Of a DNA stretch of 64,000 nucleotides, positions 14,942 to 29,400 are shown piece by piece. The first letter of the stretch is position 1. Each line of letters starts with the position of its first letter. The stretch comes from Microthyrium microscopicum. Taxonomy: Eukaryota; Ascomycota; Dothideomycetes; Microthyriales; Microthyriaceae. The stretch is taken from NCBI GenBank assembly GCA_010405405.1, contig MU004231.1:1385386-1449385 (forward strand), written 5' to 3'. The notes below the pieces were generated by a model. The model was not told the origin of the DNA, made no database searches, and saw only the letters and a list, made by a program, of their open reading frames with translations. The position numbers and the translations under genes were made by a program.

Positions 14942-17499
14942 GCCTTCCTTAATTATAAACGTAATTATATATAGAAATAATTATAAATATATTCCTTAAG
15001 ATAATCCTAACTAACTTTAAAAACTATAAATATACTAAAAGCTAGTTAATACTAACTAACTAATATCTTTTAAATTAATAATAGAAACCTTATACTTCTA
15101 AGGATAATATATAGTTTACTATAGGCTTATTATTAAGTACCTTAAATATAGGCTCCTAGTAAAATAAGCCTATTATTAGCTACCTTAAGTATAGGTTTAT
15201 AGACAAGCTAAAATAGTCCTAGTTAAATTAATTAAGGCTAGTTGTCTAATATTAAGAATTTTAAATATACTAAACTTAAACTCTTGCCTATTATACGTTT
15301 AATAAAACTAGAATCTTTTAGTTATATAGTAGATTATAAAGAAATACTTAAATAACTAAAAATACTATATTAATTAAAGATAATAGCTTTATTATAGTAT
15401 TAAAATATAACTAAAGAAACTAGTAAGACTTAACTATTACTTAGTAAAGATATAATTATTTAAAACTTAGAGCTATTTAATAAGCTAACTTTATATAGTA
15501 TCTATAAAGAGTATTAGTTTCTTTCTAAGCTAATAAACTTTAACTTTATTCTTAAAATTTTAGTTAATAAATTTTAAGTCTTATACTATAAATAGTATAA
15601 AAGTTTTTACCTATATTATAAGTTTAATATTATATAGGGGTATAATAAAGACTAGTTCTTAAAAACGCTTTATTATCTAAGTACTAAAACTAATCTATTT
15701 ATCTAGTAAGAATAATAGATTAGTAATAATAAATAAGAGAATAAAAAATACCTTTCTATATACTCTATTTACCTTAATAGCGTTAATACTTAGCTAATTA
15801 ATCCTATAGAACTAGCCTTAATAAATAAAGTAGCTTATTATATACTACGCTATTAAGAACTACTTTAATAACTAGGTAGTTTAGAATATTAGACTTAATA
15901 TATATTATTAAGTTGCTATAGTATTATCTAGCTACCTTTAAGTTATATTTTTAATATCTTAAAACTAAGAAAGTTTCTAGTAATAACGTCTAGGATAAAA
16001 AGAATAAAAAATAAGAAGCAAATTATTATAAAGTCTAGGAAGTATTTTTTTATACTATTTAGTTTATAAATAAAATACTTAAAAGTATTCTTTATATATA
16101 AACAAAATAGAATAAACTATATATTAGCTAAAATAAAGTATCTATATCTTAATACGTATAGTTTAACTAAATAAGGTATCTTAATATTATTAAATTAGCT
16201 CTAATTATCTAATATATTTAGTAAAAGTACTTATACGCTATTTCTTATTTATAGCTACTTTATATATATATAGATAAGGAATAGTAGTTAGTATATAACT
16301 AATAAGTTAATTTAACTATTAGTAAGTAAGAGAACTATAACTAAGGCAATATTTATATTAGTTTATATTACTTAGGAGAAATACTACGTTATAGTATAAA
16401 AAGATATAGGTAGTATATAGTTTAAAGTAATTAACTTTTAAACTATAACTAGCTTATATTAATAAAGGCTAATAGATAATTACTTATAAATAACTATATA
16501 AATATAATTACTATAGTAGTAACTAGAATCTATAGGAATTCTACGAAATATTATAATATAAGGAACTAACGTATAAGGTATTATATTAATTTTAATCCTC
16601 TCTAATATCTTATTATAGGTCTTAACTAACTATATCCTAAAATATACCTTACTATAAGTACTAATATAATTTAAACTATAAATATAATACTACTATAAAA
16701 GGGTTTAGACATTAGATTATTCTATATTATACCTTTATTAAATTAAGAGTAGAAAACTTAAGGATTTCTAGTGCTTTATAATTAAAGTTATCTTTAATAG
16801 GTTTAAAACTATTATTATTATACTTATTAAAATAAGCGTTAATAAGTAACTTATTATTATTATCTATATTAATATTCTCTTCTATATAAAGGTTAAATAG
16901 AATCTAGTTGTTTAATTTACTAATATTAGGTCTAGTTATAGTATTAAGGTTATTATTATTTAGATCTTATTACTCTATATATAATATTAAAAAATCTAAA
17001 TTAGGAATATTATTATTAACTATATTATTCTTACTAAGGAGTCTAAACCTACTCTTTTTAGCCTATAAAGGAAGTATAAAGGTATTATTAAACTTATTAA
17101 TAAATACCTAAAGCTTTTCTCTAAACTAGGTAAAGATATTAAGAGATAAATATAGCTCTTTAGCGCTAATAATAAGCTCCTAAGGCTTAGTATATCTATT
17201 CTTATTTAGATTAATTACCTAAAGATATATATTATTAATAATAATTACTATTTTATAATCTTTATTAGTACGTTACTTAAACTTAAACTTAAATAGATTC
17301 TAAAGCTTATAAGAATATATACTACCTAAATAGATATAATTAAACGTAACCTAAGGATTATAAGTAGAATTCTTATAACTCTTTATATTAATTTTATAAA
17401 TATTATTTAGATATTTAAGTCTAAGATCCTATACCTTAAATAACTTCTTATTACCTTTCTAATTAATAAAAACAGAATATAGAATAGCCTTATAGAGTT

Positions 17500-18880
17500 A
17501 TAGCGTATATACTCTAAGTAATAATAACTATTACTAGTATAATAAAAGATATATATATTTATATTAGTTTACCTTAGTAAAAAAGATAGTTATATGTAGA
17601 AGTAATAACTAGAATAGACTAATATTACCTATTTTAATTACTTATTTATAATAAAGGAAGAATAAAACTTCCTAAAGATACTAATACTACGTTTAAAAGT
17701 TAAGGTCTTTATAGTCGCTAATAAAAGATATACTCCTATTTTAGGCTTCTTTAAATAAAGTCTTATCTTATATCTACTTAAAAATACTAATATACTTATT
17801 AAGAGTTAGATAATTAATAATATTATTAATTTTAGTTTAGTTAGCATAAAACCCTAGATTATTATTAATACTCTTACAAAACTTCTTTTTAAAAAAAATA
17901 TATAGAAAGATAGACTCTACGCGTAACCTAAACTTATAAAGTAATAGTAGCTCTACTTTATTAAACTTTAGGTTAGCTTATAAAGGGATTAGACGTTCTT
18001 AGAAACTAGTATCTATATCTAATATATAAACTTTATTAAGATAAAAAGTATTACCTATAATACTTAAATATATACGTATTAATACTTATTAATAGTTAAA
18101 CCCTATATATTAATTTTTAAAATATAGTAAGATAAAATCTTTATAATTAAATAGTAAATAGGCTTTAACCTACTTAGTCTTTATAGTATAACTATTTAAT
18201 AGTAATAACTAATCTTTATAAACTAGAAATAAATAAGTTTAGAAATTATCCTCCTCTTTATAACTTATATTTTAAGGTACTATTAGGCGTAAAGGTAGTT
18301 TATCTTTATTAGTTTCTATATATATAGTATTAATATAATAATTAAATATCTTATTAGTACTAAGTATAGGAAGAGTATATAATTTTAACCTTAGTTAGTT
18401 ATAAAATATCTAATAGAATATTTAATACGTACTAGCCTTAGTACTAGGATTATTATATATAGTACTAAGTTAAAAATATTTAATAGTAGTTAGAGAGATA
18501 ATATCTATAGAAGGCTAAGTAAGAACTTTATTCTTACTATTCTTAAATATATTTTTTTAAAAGTTTAGATACTATTCTAAAAGCTACTTATATAAAAGTA
18601 CTAATTATAAAACTAGACTATACTATTTAGGTTTATAAGTATCTATATTAATTCCTAAAATAAAAGGTAAGTTAAATATAGTTTTAATATCTAATAGAAT
18701 AGTAAAGTTAAAATTAATTTTAAGAAAGCCTTCCTAAGAAATAGAAGGATACTTAGTAAGAACTATTACTATAAAATTTAGCTATTTAGTTATATTACTA
18801 TTAACCTTATTACGCTTAGTATTTTATATATTATAGTTATTAAAAGTTATAGCTTAATTACTATTTTCTTAGGCTATACT
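17500..18880 (-). pseudogene. decayed, unidentified transposon reading frame
   Basis: Read on the minus strand with TAA/TAG taken as former Gln or Trp codons, this stretch gives a long coherent protein-like sequence with few stops. It includes segments such as LKINFNFTILLDIKTIFNLP near the start and YKDFILLYFKN further on. I do not recognise a reverse transcriptase, integrase or transposase motif in it. It is probably a gene of the repeat element filling this block. Both ends are approximate and it cannot be functional. Confidence 0.35.
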
Positions 18881-20427
18881 TTTTAAGAGAGCCTAAAAAA
18901 AGGTTAGTATATATAACTAGATATAAAACGTAATTAGCTAATACTAAATAAATACTAAGAAGGAAAGTATATAATATACCCTAAAAGTAAAGAATAAAGT
19001 TTATATAATATTTCTTAACGACTTATTTAAAACGTTTAAGACTATTTAAAACGTTTAAGTCTCTTAAAATATTTATACTATTTAAAGAGTTAGTATTATA
19101 TTAAACGTTTTAAACGTTTTAAACGTTTTAAAGGGTAGTAGTAAATAATTACGTATCTTTAAAGTAACTAATAATTAAATGCTAATATTTATAATAGCTA
19201 TATATAAATATAAGATAAAGAGAACGTTTTAATAATATACCTTAGCTTCTTCTAAAATAGTATTTAATATATTTAGAGATATAGTATAACTATACGTAAT
19301 ACTTATCCTATTTAATAATTCTATTAATTACCTCTTTATACTAGTTATATAAAGATATATACCTAGAGTCTTAAAAAGAAAATTTAACTATTATTACTAT
19401 TAAAAGTAGTAAACTATAGCTATTATATAATAGATAGCTTATTTAGCAATTATTTTACTCTAAGAAGTATTTTCTTTAGCTAGCTAATTATATTACTAAT
19501 TACGTATTAATCTTAGAAGGAATACTATTTACTAAGAAGTATATATTTCTATATTAGTTATAGTAGAAAAGAAGGTAAGATTTATAATAGGAATATCTAT
19601 AAAGAATTTACTAAACTAGATAAATCTTTATAGAAAAGGAAAGAGCTCTTACTTAAGGGAAGATTTAAATATAAGAAGAGAAATAAGCTAATCTTTCTTA
19701 AGGTACTTTACTAATAAAGTAAATAATATTTTTATAATACGTATAAGTATAGTATATTAAAGCTATACTATATAAAGATATAAATTCTCTATATAGATAA
19801 TTTTGCTAGTATAAGTAGTATTTCTAATAAATATATAAATTAATTATAAAAAAGAAATATTTTTAGCTAATATAAACTAAATAAACTTATATAGTATCCT
19901 ATTAGTTATAAATATATTATAAGTACTATAAGTAGGTAAATCTAAAGTTATAGCTAATAATATAGTAGAAATAAGTACTAAAGTAAATAATATAGTACTA
20001 CTAAATAATATACTAATAAATACTATATAAGAAAGAGTATACAAAGTAGCTAAAAGAGAGAGTATAGTTAAAAGAATAAAATAACTATTTCGTTATTATA
20101 AGAATAATTATAGTAAAATATATAAGTAAGTAAATAGGGCGTATAGTTAAGTTAATCTTTATAGTAGTATACTATATTACTAATAGTTAGAAAAATTACT
20201 AAAAAATAACTAGTAAGTAGTATAAGTAATTAAAAAGTAATAAATACTAATTAAATAATAAAATTAAATATAATAAGAAAGATCTTGCGTATAAAAAATA
20301 TAGATAAAACTAAGAATAAGCTAAAATAGATATAATATATAGCGTATAAGTCTTTCTTAGACTCTTAAGGAAGAATTAGGTTAATAGAGTATAATTAGTA
20401 GGTTTAAGGGGTTAAACGTTTTTAAAA

Positions 20428-20455
20428 GTTAACTAACCTAATAGGGTTAGTTAAC
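20428..20455. repeat. 11-bp inverted repeat (hairpin) at the RIP block edge
   Basis: GTTAACTAACC at 20428-20438 is followed by a 6-base loop and its exact reverse complement at 20445-20455. AAACGTTT palindromes lie on both sides. The position, 20 bases inside the right edge of the AT-rich block, suggests it belongs to the element terminus. Confidence 0.6.
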
Positions 20456-20475
20456 GTTTGACAAACGTTTAACTT

Positions 20476-21131
20476 CTTCCCGTAGAGAGTCTGAGTCCAC
20501 TGAGATAAATTCTTAGCCTTGCAACGTCATGAATCAGCCCAATTGGCCAATCAGCATTTCGAGCAAGAAAGAACAAAACTCGAGATTAGACAAAATGAAT
20601 GGCGCGCTCCCAGCGAGTGCGATGGCTCCCGTACGAAGCGATCTGGTATCGAGTGCTTTATTTACCATTGAGCGCCTTCAGATTTGGACATTTTGTATCA
20701 TGCGATGGGAAATATACTACCTTTTGATTAATAGCGTTCGTGTGGGAGCCATCGACGCTGATGGGAGAACGTTAGTTATTATGTCCATCGGATGATATGT
20801 TAGAGACATGGGATGTGATGTATACACAGTCGATGCTGCAGGCTGGCATTATTTATCATGATGGCGAGACAAGCCTAATACATACAGCCCATAATCCTTT
20901 CCTTTCCATGCAATACGTAGGTACCCAGCGTAACAGCGCCTAAAAAAAGGAATATAATATATATCCATATGCATGCTATACGTAGCACCACCATGATCTC
21001 GTACGCCGAACCATATCATCATGCCATCCGATCCAATCCCATGTCCAGCGTCCGAAATATGCCCATTCATGCCCAACCCATATCATCATACACATACCGA
21101 GCCAAACCGCCAGAATCCATTCAAGGGTTCT
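20476..21131. other. gene-free spacer downstream of pkaC2
   Basis: Normal base composition returns here. Short open frames exist on both strands but have no recognisable domain, codon character or splice structure. I read the stretch as the 3' flank of the kinase gene, which ends at 21132. Confidence 0.6.
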
Positions 21132-22693
<1,562 letters not shown>

Positions 22694-23553
22694 GGCGGGC
22701 GGACGGCAGGCTGGTGGTCGCTCTGCCGAGAGCGATTGGAATGGAAACGAGGAGGATGAGGATGAGTAGTACGATGGTCAGGCTGTTTGATGGTGCGATG
22801 TGAAATAAGTGGTTGGAGTGGTGTGGTAGATTGTTGGGATCGAGTGGAGGATGAAGTAGAATGGTCAGATGGATCTGGAATCTGGATGATTTGCGGCTCT
22901 GATTGTGGACCGTGGTAAGGTGGATAGGTTGACGGGTTATTGGGAAACTATGTCATGGTACCAGGCTAGACTGGCAAGACTGCGAGACTTAGACTGGGCA
23001 GCAGTTGTTGCCGAGGGTTGTTTGGTACCAAGTACCAAGTACCAAGTTACAAGTACTACTAACTTAGAGGCTGTGGAACCGCCAGACTGCGACTGGTCGT
23101 GTGTAATAATGCTAGGTAGGCTTGTTTGAATGTGACAGCACGGGTCAAGTCACTATTCAAGGACGGCCAATTTGAGTCAGGAGTAGTCGAGAGTAGGAGA
23201 TTGATGGGGAAAGGAGCAAATTGAATAGCAACCAAGCACGAATTGTCCACCCAATATGCAAGATTTCATAGAAGTTCTAGAAAGCAGTTTCTACACAATA
23301 ATCTGACGGATGAATGAGGGAAAGAGTGGGGTGGAGTTCTAGAAAAAGCAACCACCAGTCATGACTGCTGAGTACTCGACATCAAACAACCATTTTCGAA
23401 GTAACATCATCAAAACTGTTACACCTATTCTCAAGATCTGAAGCACCCACAAGTAAAACATAATCCCAGCGAGCGACAATCCTGGTCCTCGTGGATCCAC
23501 GGTCCACCAGTCGAGTTTCGGACTTTTCCACTCCACGTGCCCGATCCACGCTT
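22694..23553. promoter_or_regulatory. upstream region of pkaC2
   Basis: About 860 bases between the kinase start and the retrotransposon. A short tandem motif (ACCAAGT repeated three times near 23029-23046) is the only obvious structure. Open frames here are short and unconvincing. The promoter is presumably here, so the element inserted upstream of the gene rather than in it. Confidence 0.4.
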
Positions 23554-23558
23554 AGATC
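23554..23558. repeat. probable target-site duplication, left copy
   Basis: AGATC immediately precedes the left LTR. GGATC at 34402-34406 follows the right LTR. Four of five bases match, and the one difference is a transition. Five-base duplications are usual for Gypsy integrases. Confidence 0.6.
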
Positions 23559-23710
23559 TGTTGCAAGAATATGAGAAATAAAGCGTGGTTGATTACTATA
23601 GGAGTCTAAGGGCCTAATATAGTTTTTAAGATACGCTAATTAGGGGATTATATTATCCCTAATTAGGTTTTATAATTATCTAATCCCTTAGTATATTCTT
23701 TATTATAATA
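23559..23710 (-). repeat. left LTR (3' LTR of the element)
   Basis: It is 152 bases and aligns along its full length with 34250-34401, with differences almost only C/T and G/A. The outer part (first 50 bases or so) keeps TG dinucleotides while the inner part is fully mutated, so RIP fades towards the gene island. Confidence 0.92.
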
Positions 23711-23720
23711 TCTTTCCTTA
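23711..23720 (-). other. polypurine tract
   Basis: On the minus strand the bases directly before the left LTR read TAAGGAAAGA, a purine run at the position where plus-strand priming occurs. This fixes the minus orientation independently of the reverse transcriptase. Confidence 0.65.
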
Positions 23721-24389
23721 CTAGCGTAAACTCTCTTAAAATTATAAATCTTATAGCTATAGCTTTAATAAATAAGTAAAATAAAAAGAATATTATAATA
23801 ACTAATAAGAAATCTTTACTTAGGAACTAAGTTTATTATCTTAGTTATACTAGATAGTAATCTTTAAGATATTATTCTCTAAGAACTTTTCCTAAAATCT
23901 TAATTAAACTATTATAAATAGTACTTAGGTATTTATAGCTCCTTAATCCTTTTAAGAAGGTTTATCTATATAGGAGCTATTAATAGTAGTATATTAAGAA
24001 ATTATAAAGGATTTATATAGGTATACTAAGGCTACTTAATTTAGTAAGGAATATATATAATCTATATATTAAGGCCTTAAAAAGTAAAGTTTATAAGAAG
24101 TAATATATAAGTAGTAATAAAGAACTAAGTAGTAATTACTAGTTTAAGTAAATATAAGAATAAGAGCTTAATTCTATATTTATAAAGCTTTATAATCTAT
24201 CATCTTCTCTTCTTCTTCTTTATTATACTTTTATAATACTTTTAAGCTAATAGAAGTAAATTCTCTCTTATACTTCTAATATTATTAAATATAAATAACT
24301 TTATATACTTTCTCTACTTAAAACTTACTATTTATATTTCCTAAGGCTCTTAAAATAGCTTTTTTAAGTACTCTAAAAAAGAGTAGTTC

Positions 24390-26000
24390 TTAAAAGTCTA
24401 ATAAAAGAAACTCTTCTTATTTAGGTATTTATTAGAAAATTATTAACGCTTTAAAGGAAAATAAGTAGAAGTAGCTTTTACTTTATATAACCTATTTACG
24501 TAAGAAGGTTAAGACTAAGGTTCTATCTTTTTTACTAAGTTATAAGAAAACTCTTAAGAAATTAGTTTATAACTTAGTTAAGCGTTATTCCTATTTTATA
24601 AGTTTTTAGCTAATTAACTAAATCTTAGAAACTAATAAGGAGGAGGAAGATTTCTTTAGTAATATTACTAGTAATATCTCTTATCTTTATTATAAGTTTC
24701 TAATACTTTTTATAATACTAAGAATATCTTATTAAATAGTTTTTATTAATAATACTTCTACTTAAGAATTAGTATATATAATAAGAAGTTTAGACTTATT
24801 AAAAAGTAATTATAAAGCTAAGTATAAAACTTTTATACCCTTTAACTTATTATAAATATACTTATTTTATACTAGGACTCTTATAATAGTCTTAACTTAT
24901 AAGTATAAAGCTATTAAAAAGAAGTTAGTAAACTTAGTAAAGTATAAAGAGTTTATAAAATAAGAAGTAAAAGGTTATATAAGTTAACTAGTCTTTACTA
25001 ATAAGAGCTTAAAAGAGACTTATAAGCTTATTAAAACTATTAAAGCTATACGTAATAAATATAAGTAAGAAATAAAGTAAGCTAAACTTTAAAAGTATAA
25101 ATATAAGGCAAGCTTAATAATAATTCTTAAAGAGCTATTTACTACGTATAGTTATATAAATATAGTAAGACTAACTACTAAGAAGAGTATAGATTATTAA
25201 GAGAAGTAAGTAAAGTTCTTAGACTCTAACTAGTATCTTACTTTTAAGAATATTAAACTCTTAAAGAAGAAAGTAACTTAGGAATTACTCTTTTAGCTTT
25301 TAAAGTATTACTAGAAAGATAATAGTATTCTAGTAAAAGTTACTAATATCTTAATACTTATATCTTAGTAAAGAATCTATTAGTATTTAAGTACTTTACT
25401 CTTAATTAAGAATATTCTATTATTATCTTCTTATTTAAAGACTTTTATAATATATATAACTATAGAAGAAAAGTAAGAAAAAGCTTATAAGCATTACTAA
25501 GACTTATTATAAGTTTATACTTATAATAGATATATTATTAGTATATATAAAAGGAATAAGGCTTCTTTCCTAAATAGCGCCTATATTAACTATATATTTA
25601 ATAGTAAGCCTTAAACTTATTTATTTTATAAAGACTATATTTTACTATAAAGTTAAAAGAAAGATCTAAATTCTATTATTATTTAATTATTTACTTCTCC
25701 TAGTATTCCTAAGTTACTAATTAATAAGGAGTACTTTAAAATAGTTAAAATTATTATAGAATTAGTAGCCTAGGTAAAGCTCTTAGAGAATAATAAGAAG
25801 AAGTAGGCATAGGCCTTAAAGAAATAGAACTTTATAGGATTATAGTAAAATATATAGTAGTAGTTCTTTAATATTTCTATATTTTCTAGTCTTATCTTAT
25901 TAATTTATTAAAAAGTAGACTTTAGTAATAGTCCTAAGGATTACTAAGGAGATTTAAAGATAACTTATTATATTTAAATATTCTTAATAATAGTCCTAAG
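24390..26000 (+). pseudogene. decayed antisense reading frame inside the LTR element, unidentified
   Basis: On the plus strand, opposite to gag-pol, about 500 codons read as one coherent hydrophilic protein if stops are taken as former Gln/Trp codons. Segments such as SQKKDLNSIII and the Lys-rich stretch around LLENNKKK look like real coding sequence. The amino-acid make-up (Lys, Glu, Gln, Ile, Tyr) differs from the hydrophobic reading of the other strand. I do not recognise the family. It may be a gene captured by the retrotransposon, an antisense gene, or part of a nested element. Ends are approximate. Confidence 0.4.
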
Positions 26001-26499
26001 GATTACTAGGAAGATCTAAGGGTTTAGCTTATTTATTATAGCTTATAATAGTTTACTTAAATTAATAATAAAATAAAAGTAATTTCTTATAAATAGTTTC
26101 TTAAATAAATATAATTAGGAAAGGTTATAAAAGAGATAATAAAAGGTTAATTTTTCTTTTCTTTCTTATAAGTATCTTACCTATATCTATATATAGGATA
26201 ATTTCTTATCTAGGAGTAGCTTTCTACTATCTTTATTCTAATCCTAAATATTATAGGCTAGTACTAGGGTATATAGAACTACTAAGTATTATAGTTAGCC
26301 TAAATATATTAATATTTTATAAGAATTCTTTAGTTATATCTATTTCTTATAATAGACTAAGTTTAGAGTAATTTATAAGAAAAACTTTTACTTTTATAGT
26401 ATTTAGTAATAAAGGATTAATACCCTAATAGTCTTCTTTAGAATTAGATACCTATTTATATAGATCTATTACTTTTAGTATAGGCGTATAGATAATTAA

Positions 26500-29400
26500 A
26501 GTAGTAATTCTATTATAGCTTCTTAGCTTTAATAATTTATCTCTTTACTCTTATTATTCTAGTAATATAAAGATTAATTCTTAATCTACTATAGCTAAGA
26601 GGATTTCCTTCTTTACTAAGCTTTAATTTAGGAGAGTAGAAATATTATTATTCTTCTCTCTTATTAAATCTTATAGTACTATAGAATATTCTATCTTCTA
26701 TATAATTTATTCTATTTACTTTAGATTACTTTACGCTAAAGTTAAAATTAGATTAGAAAGAATATATTCTAATATTATAGAAGTCTCTAAGTTACTACTT
26801 AGGTTATAAATAATTATTATAAGATATTTCTTTTTATATCTATAAATACCTACTTTAGCTTTTTAAACTTTTCTTATAAAGTTAAGAAGAATAATAAGTA
26901 GACTTAGATAATATCTCTTAGTACTAAATCTCTTAATATTAATTAACTTTACTAAAAGATTTTTTAATCTATTAAGCTAGTTTTTCTTAGTTATAGTAAA
27001 TATATTTATTTTACTTTTATACTCTTTATCTAAAATACCTTTAAGATTATTCTTACTTAGTTATTTATACTTAAAGTATAGCTAGTTTTAGTAATAATAT
27101 TTATTTTCTTTTTATATATATATCTATATAAGGTAATTTCTATAGATAAGATTTTTAAGTACTCTTTTATTAAGTATTTTAAGAGCGTATATTTTTAGAG
27201 AGTAAACTTTTAAGACTTTATAAAAACTAAACTATATTACTTAGAACTTAGTTTTATTTAAGTTTTTAAGAAGTATATAAGAACTTATAGGAAACTTAAT
27301 AATAAAGTTCTTTTTTAAAATTATATTACTATTAATAAGGTTTAAAGCTATAGCTTATTTTAATAAAGCGTTATAATAGATTTATTTAGTAATTCTAATC
27401 TTCTTTAGGCAATTTTTAGTAATTATATAGATAAGAGATATAATACTAGTTAATTTAGTCTATTTATCTTTCTTTACTTAGTTTATTTTAAAGTCTTTAG
27501 AATCTTTTTTATAGATAAGAAAAAAGGAAGATATTCCTAATATAGTATAAGCTTATACCTTAGTAGTATAAACTATCTAATTTAGATATAGATCTTAGTT
27601 AGCTATAAGTTTTTCTTTTAAGAACTTAGTTAAGAATATGCCTAGTAGGCTATTAAATCTCTTAATTTTCTTATTAGACTAAGAGTTATATAAGGCTATT
27701 AAGTAGTACTTAGTCTTTATCTATTATAATAAAGATAGAATTACGTCTAAGATAAACTAAGGTCTATTATCTAAAGTTAATAATTAAGGAAGACTATATT
27801 TTAAAATAATTTTCTTATAAATAAATTCTATAACTATAGAAGTAATAATATTTAGTACTACTTCTATAATAAGCTATCTTATAGTATAATTAATTATATA
27901 GATAATATACTAGTTTCTAAGGAGACTCTATAAAAGTTTACTAATTAGGTTAATTTTCTAAGCCTTAAATAGCTATAAGTTTTATACTTAATAGTAAGAC
28001 TTATACTTAGGTCTACTTTAATCTATCTATTAAACTTAATATATAAAATAGAACTTAATAAATTCCTAGAAGTTATTCTTTATTCTAGGCTACTAACCTT
28101 TTAGTTTAAAGATACTAGTAAGGCCTATATATAATAGGTACCTATACTAATTATATACTTTCTTAATAAGGTCTTAGTAATAAAGAAGATAAATATAAAG
28201 TAAACTAGTAAGTATCTTAGCTTTAGTAGAATCTTTCTTTAAAAATAGATACTTATATTTCTTTTTAATATTACTATTAAGGTTAATTTAAAAATAATTA
28301 AGAACGCCTTTTTAGAGCCTTTTCTATACGTTAGTAAAGATAGTATAATTTTTTTTTTTTAATACTTCTTATAAGCCCTATATATAGAAAGCTTCTTATT
28401 TTTTCTACTTTTATAAAGATTTTAATAAAGTAGCTTATACCTTAGAAGATAAATTATTATTACTATTTTTAGGTTCTATTTCTTAGATAATATTAATTTA
28501 TTCTTCTTAAAAGTTTAGGTAGTAACTAAGAGTATTAGAAACTACTACTTAAGAACCTTTATAATATATAAAGATAAGATTAAATTCTTAGAACTCTTTA
28601 ATTTATTAAGTAATATATTAAGTATTATTCTTAATTATATTTATATACTATAAGTTATTATAATTTATAATTACTTTAGTAGTCTTTCTTAAGAAGTAGT
28701 ATTAGTATTTTCTAATTATATCCTTAACTATAAGAAGCTTTTTCTTATATACTAGATAGTTAAGTTTAGCTCTATTTAGCTTATAGCTATTAAAAGTAAT
28801 TAAGTACTATTTACTCTAGTTATTTTCTTATACTAGCTTATAACTAATTATATAATTTAAAGTATTTATCTAGAGCTTTATAAGCTTTTATAAGTTATAT
28901 ACTACTAAGATAGGTAATAAAGTTAATAGGGTCTTAATTCTATTAAAGGCTATAATATATTAATAGGTCTAAGTAATAGGGTAGTATTTCTTTTTCTTAA
29001 TATCTAGGTTAGCCTTCTTTAAGAGATTAAAAATAAGAGTAGTAATCTTAGTAAAGTTCTTAATATATTATTAGTAGTATAAGATAAGATTAAGGAATTA
29101 ATATACTTTATATATATTCTTAAGTATAGGCTAAGACTTAATTAAGGTAGTCTTTTTATATAAAGATTAGATTTACTAACCTTTTACTTTATAGCTATAG
29201 AATTTAATCTTCTTAACTTTAAAGACGTATTTATTAAAATAAGTATAGAGCTTATTATCTTAAAAGATCTTTAGAACTTAGATAATATACTTATAATATT
29301 TCTTTATAATATCTAAGTAAATAATAATATTATTTAAGTAAATAACTATATAGGTTAATAAAAAAGGTTAGAGAAGTATATTTATTATACGCTAAAAGAA

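Larger units (their letters stand above)
12736..20475. mobile_element. RIP-saturated AT-rich repeat block, right part
   Basis: The composition is the same as in 1-11995: CpA/TpG are nearly eliminated and stops are dense in all frames. The block ends sharply near 20475, where ordinary base composition and CA/TG dinucleotides return. One coherent decayed reading frame (minus, about 17500-18880) and several tandem repeats lie inside. The element family is unidentified. Confidence 0.85.

Noticed and set aside
16908-17111. A 67-codon hydrophobic open frame in RIP DNA
   Set aside because: It begins at TTG rather than ATG, consists mostly of Leu/Ile/Lys/Asn from AT-rich codons and overlaps sequence with no gene signals; a chance frame.
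20529-20795. Possible small gene just right of the AT-rich block
   Set aside because: No recognisable domain, no introns or conserved start context; 3' flank of pkaC2 is a simpler reading.
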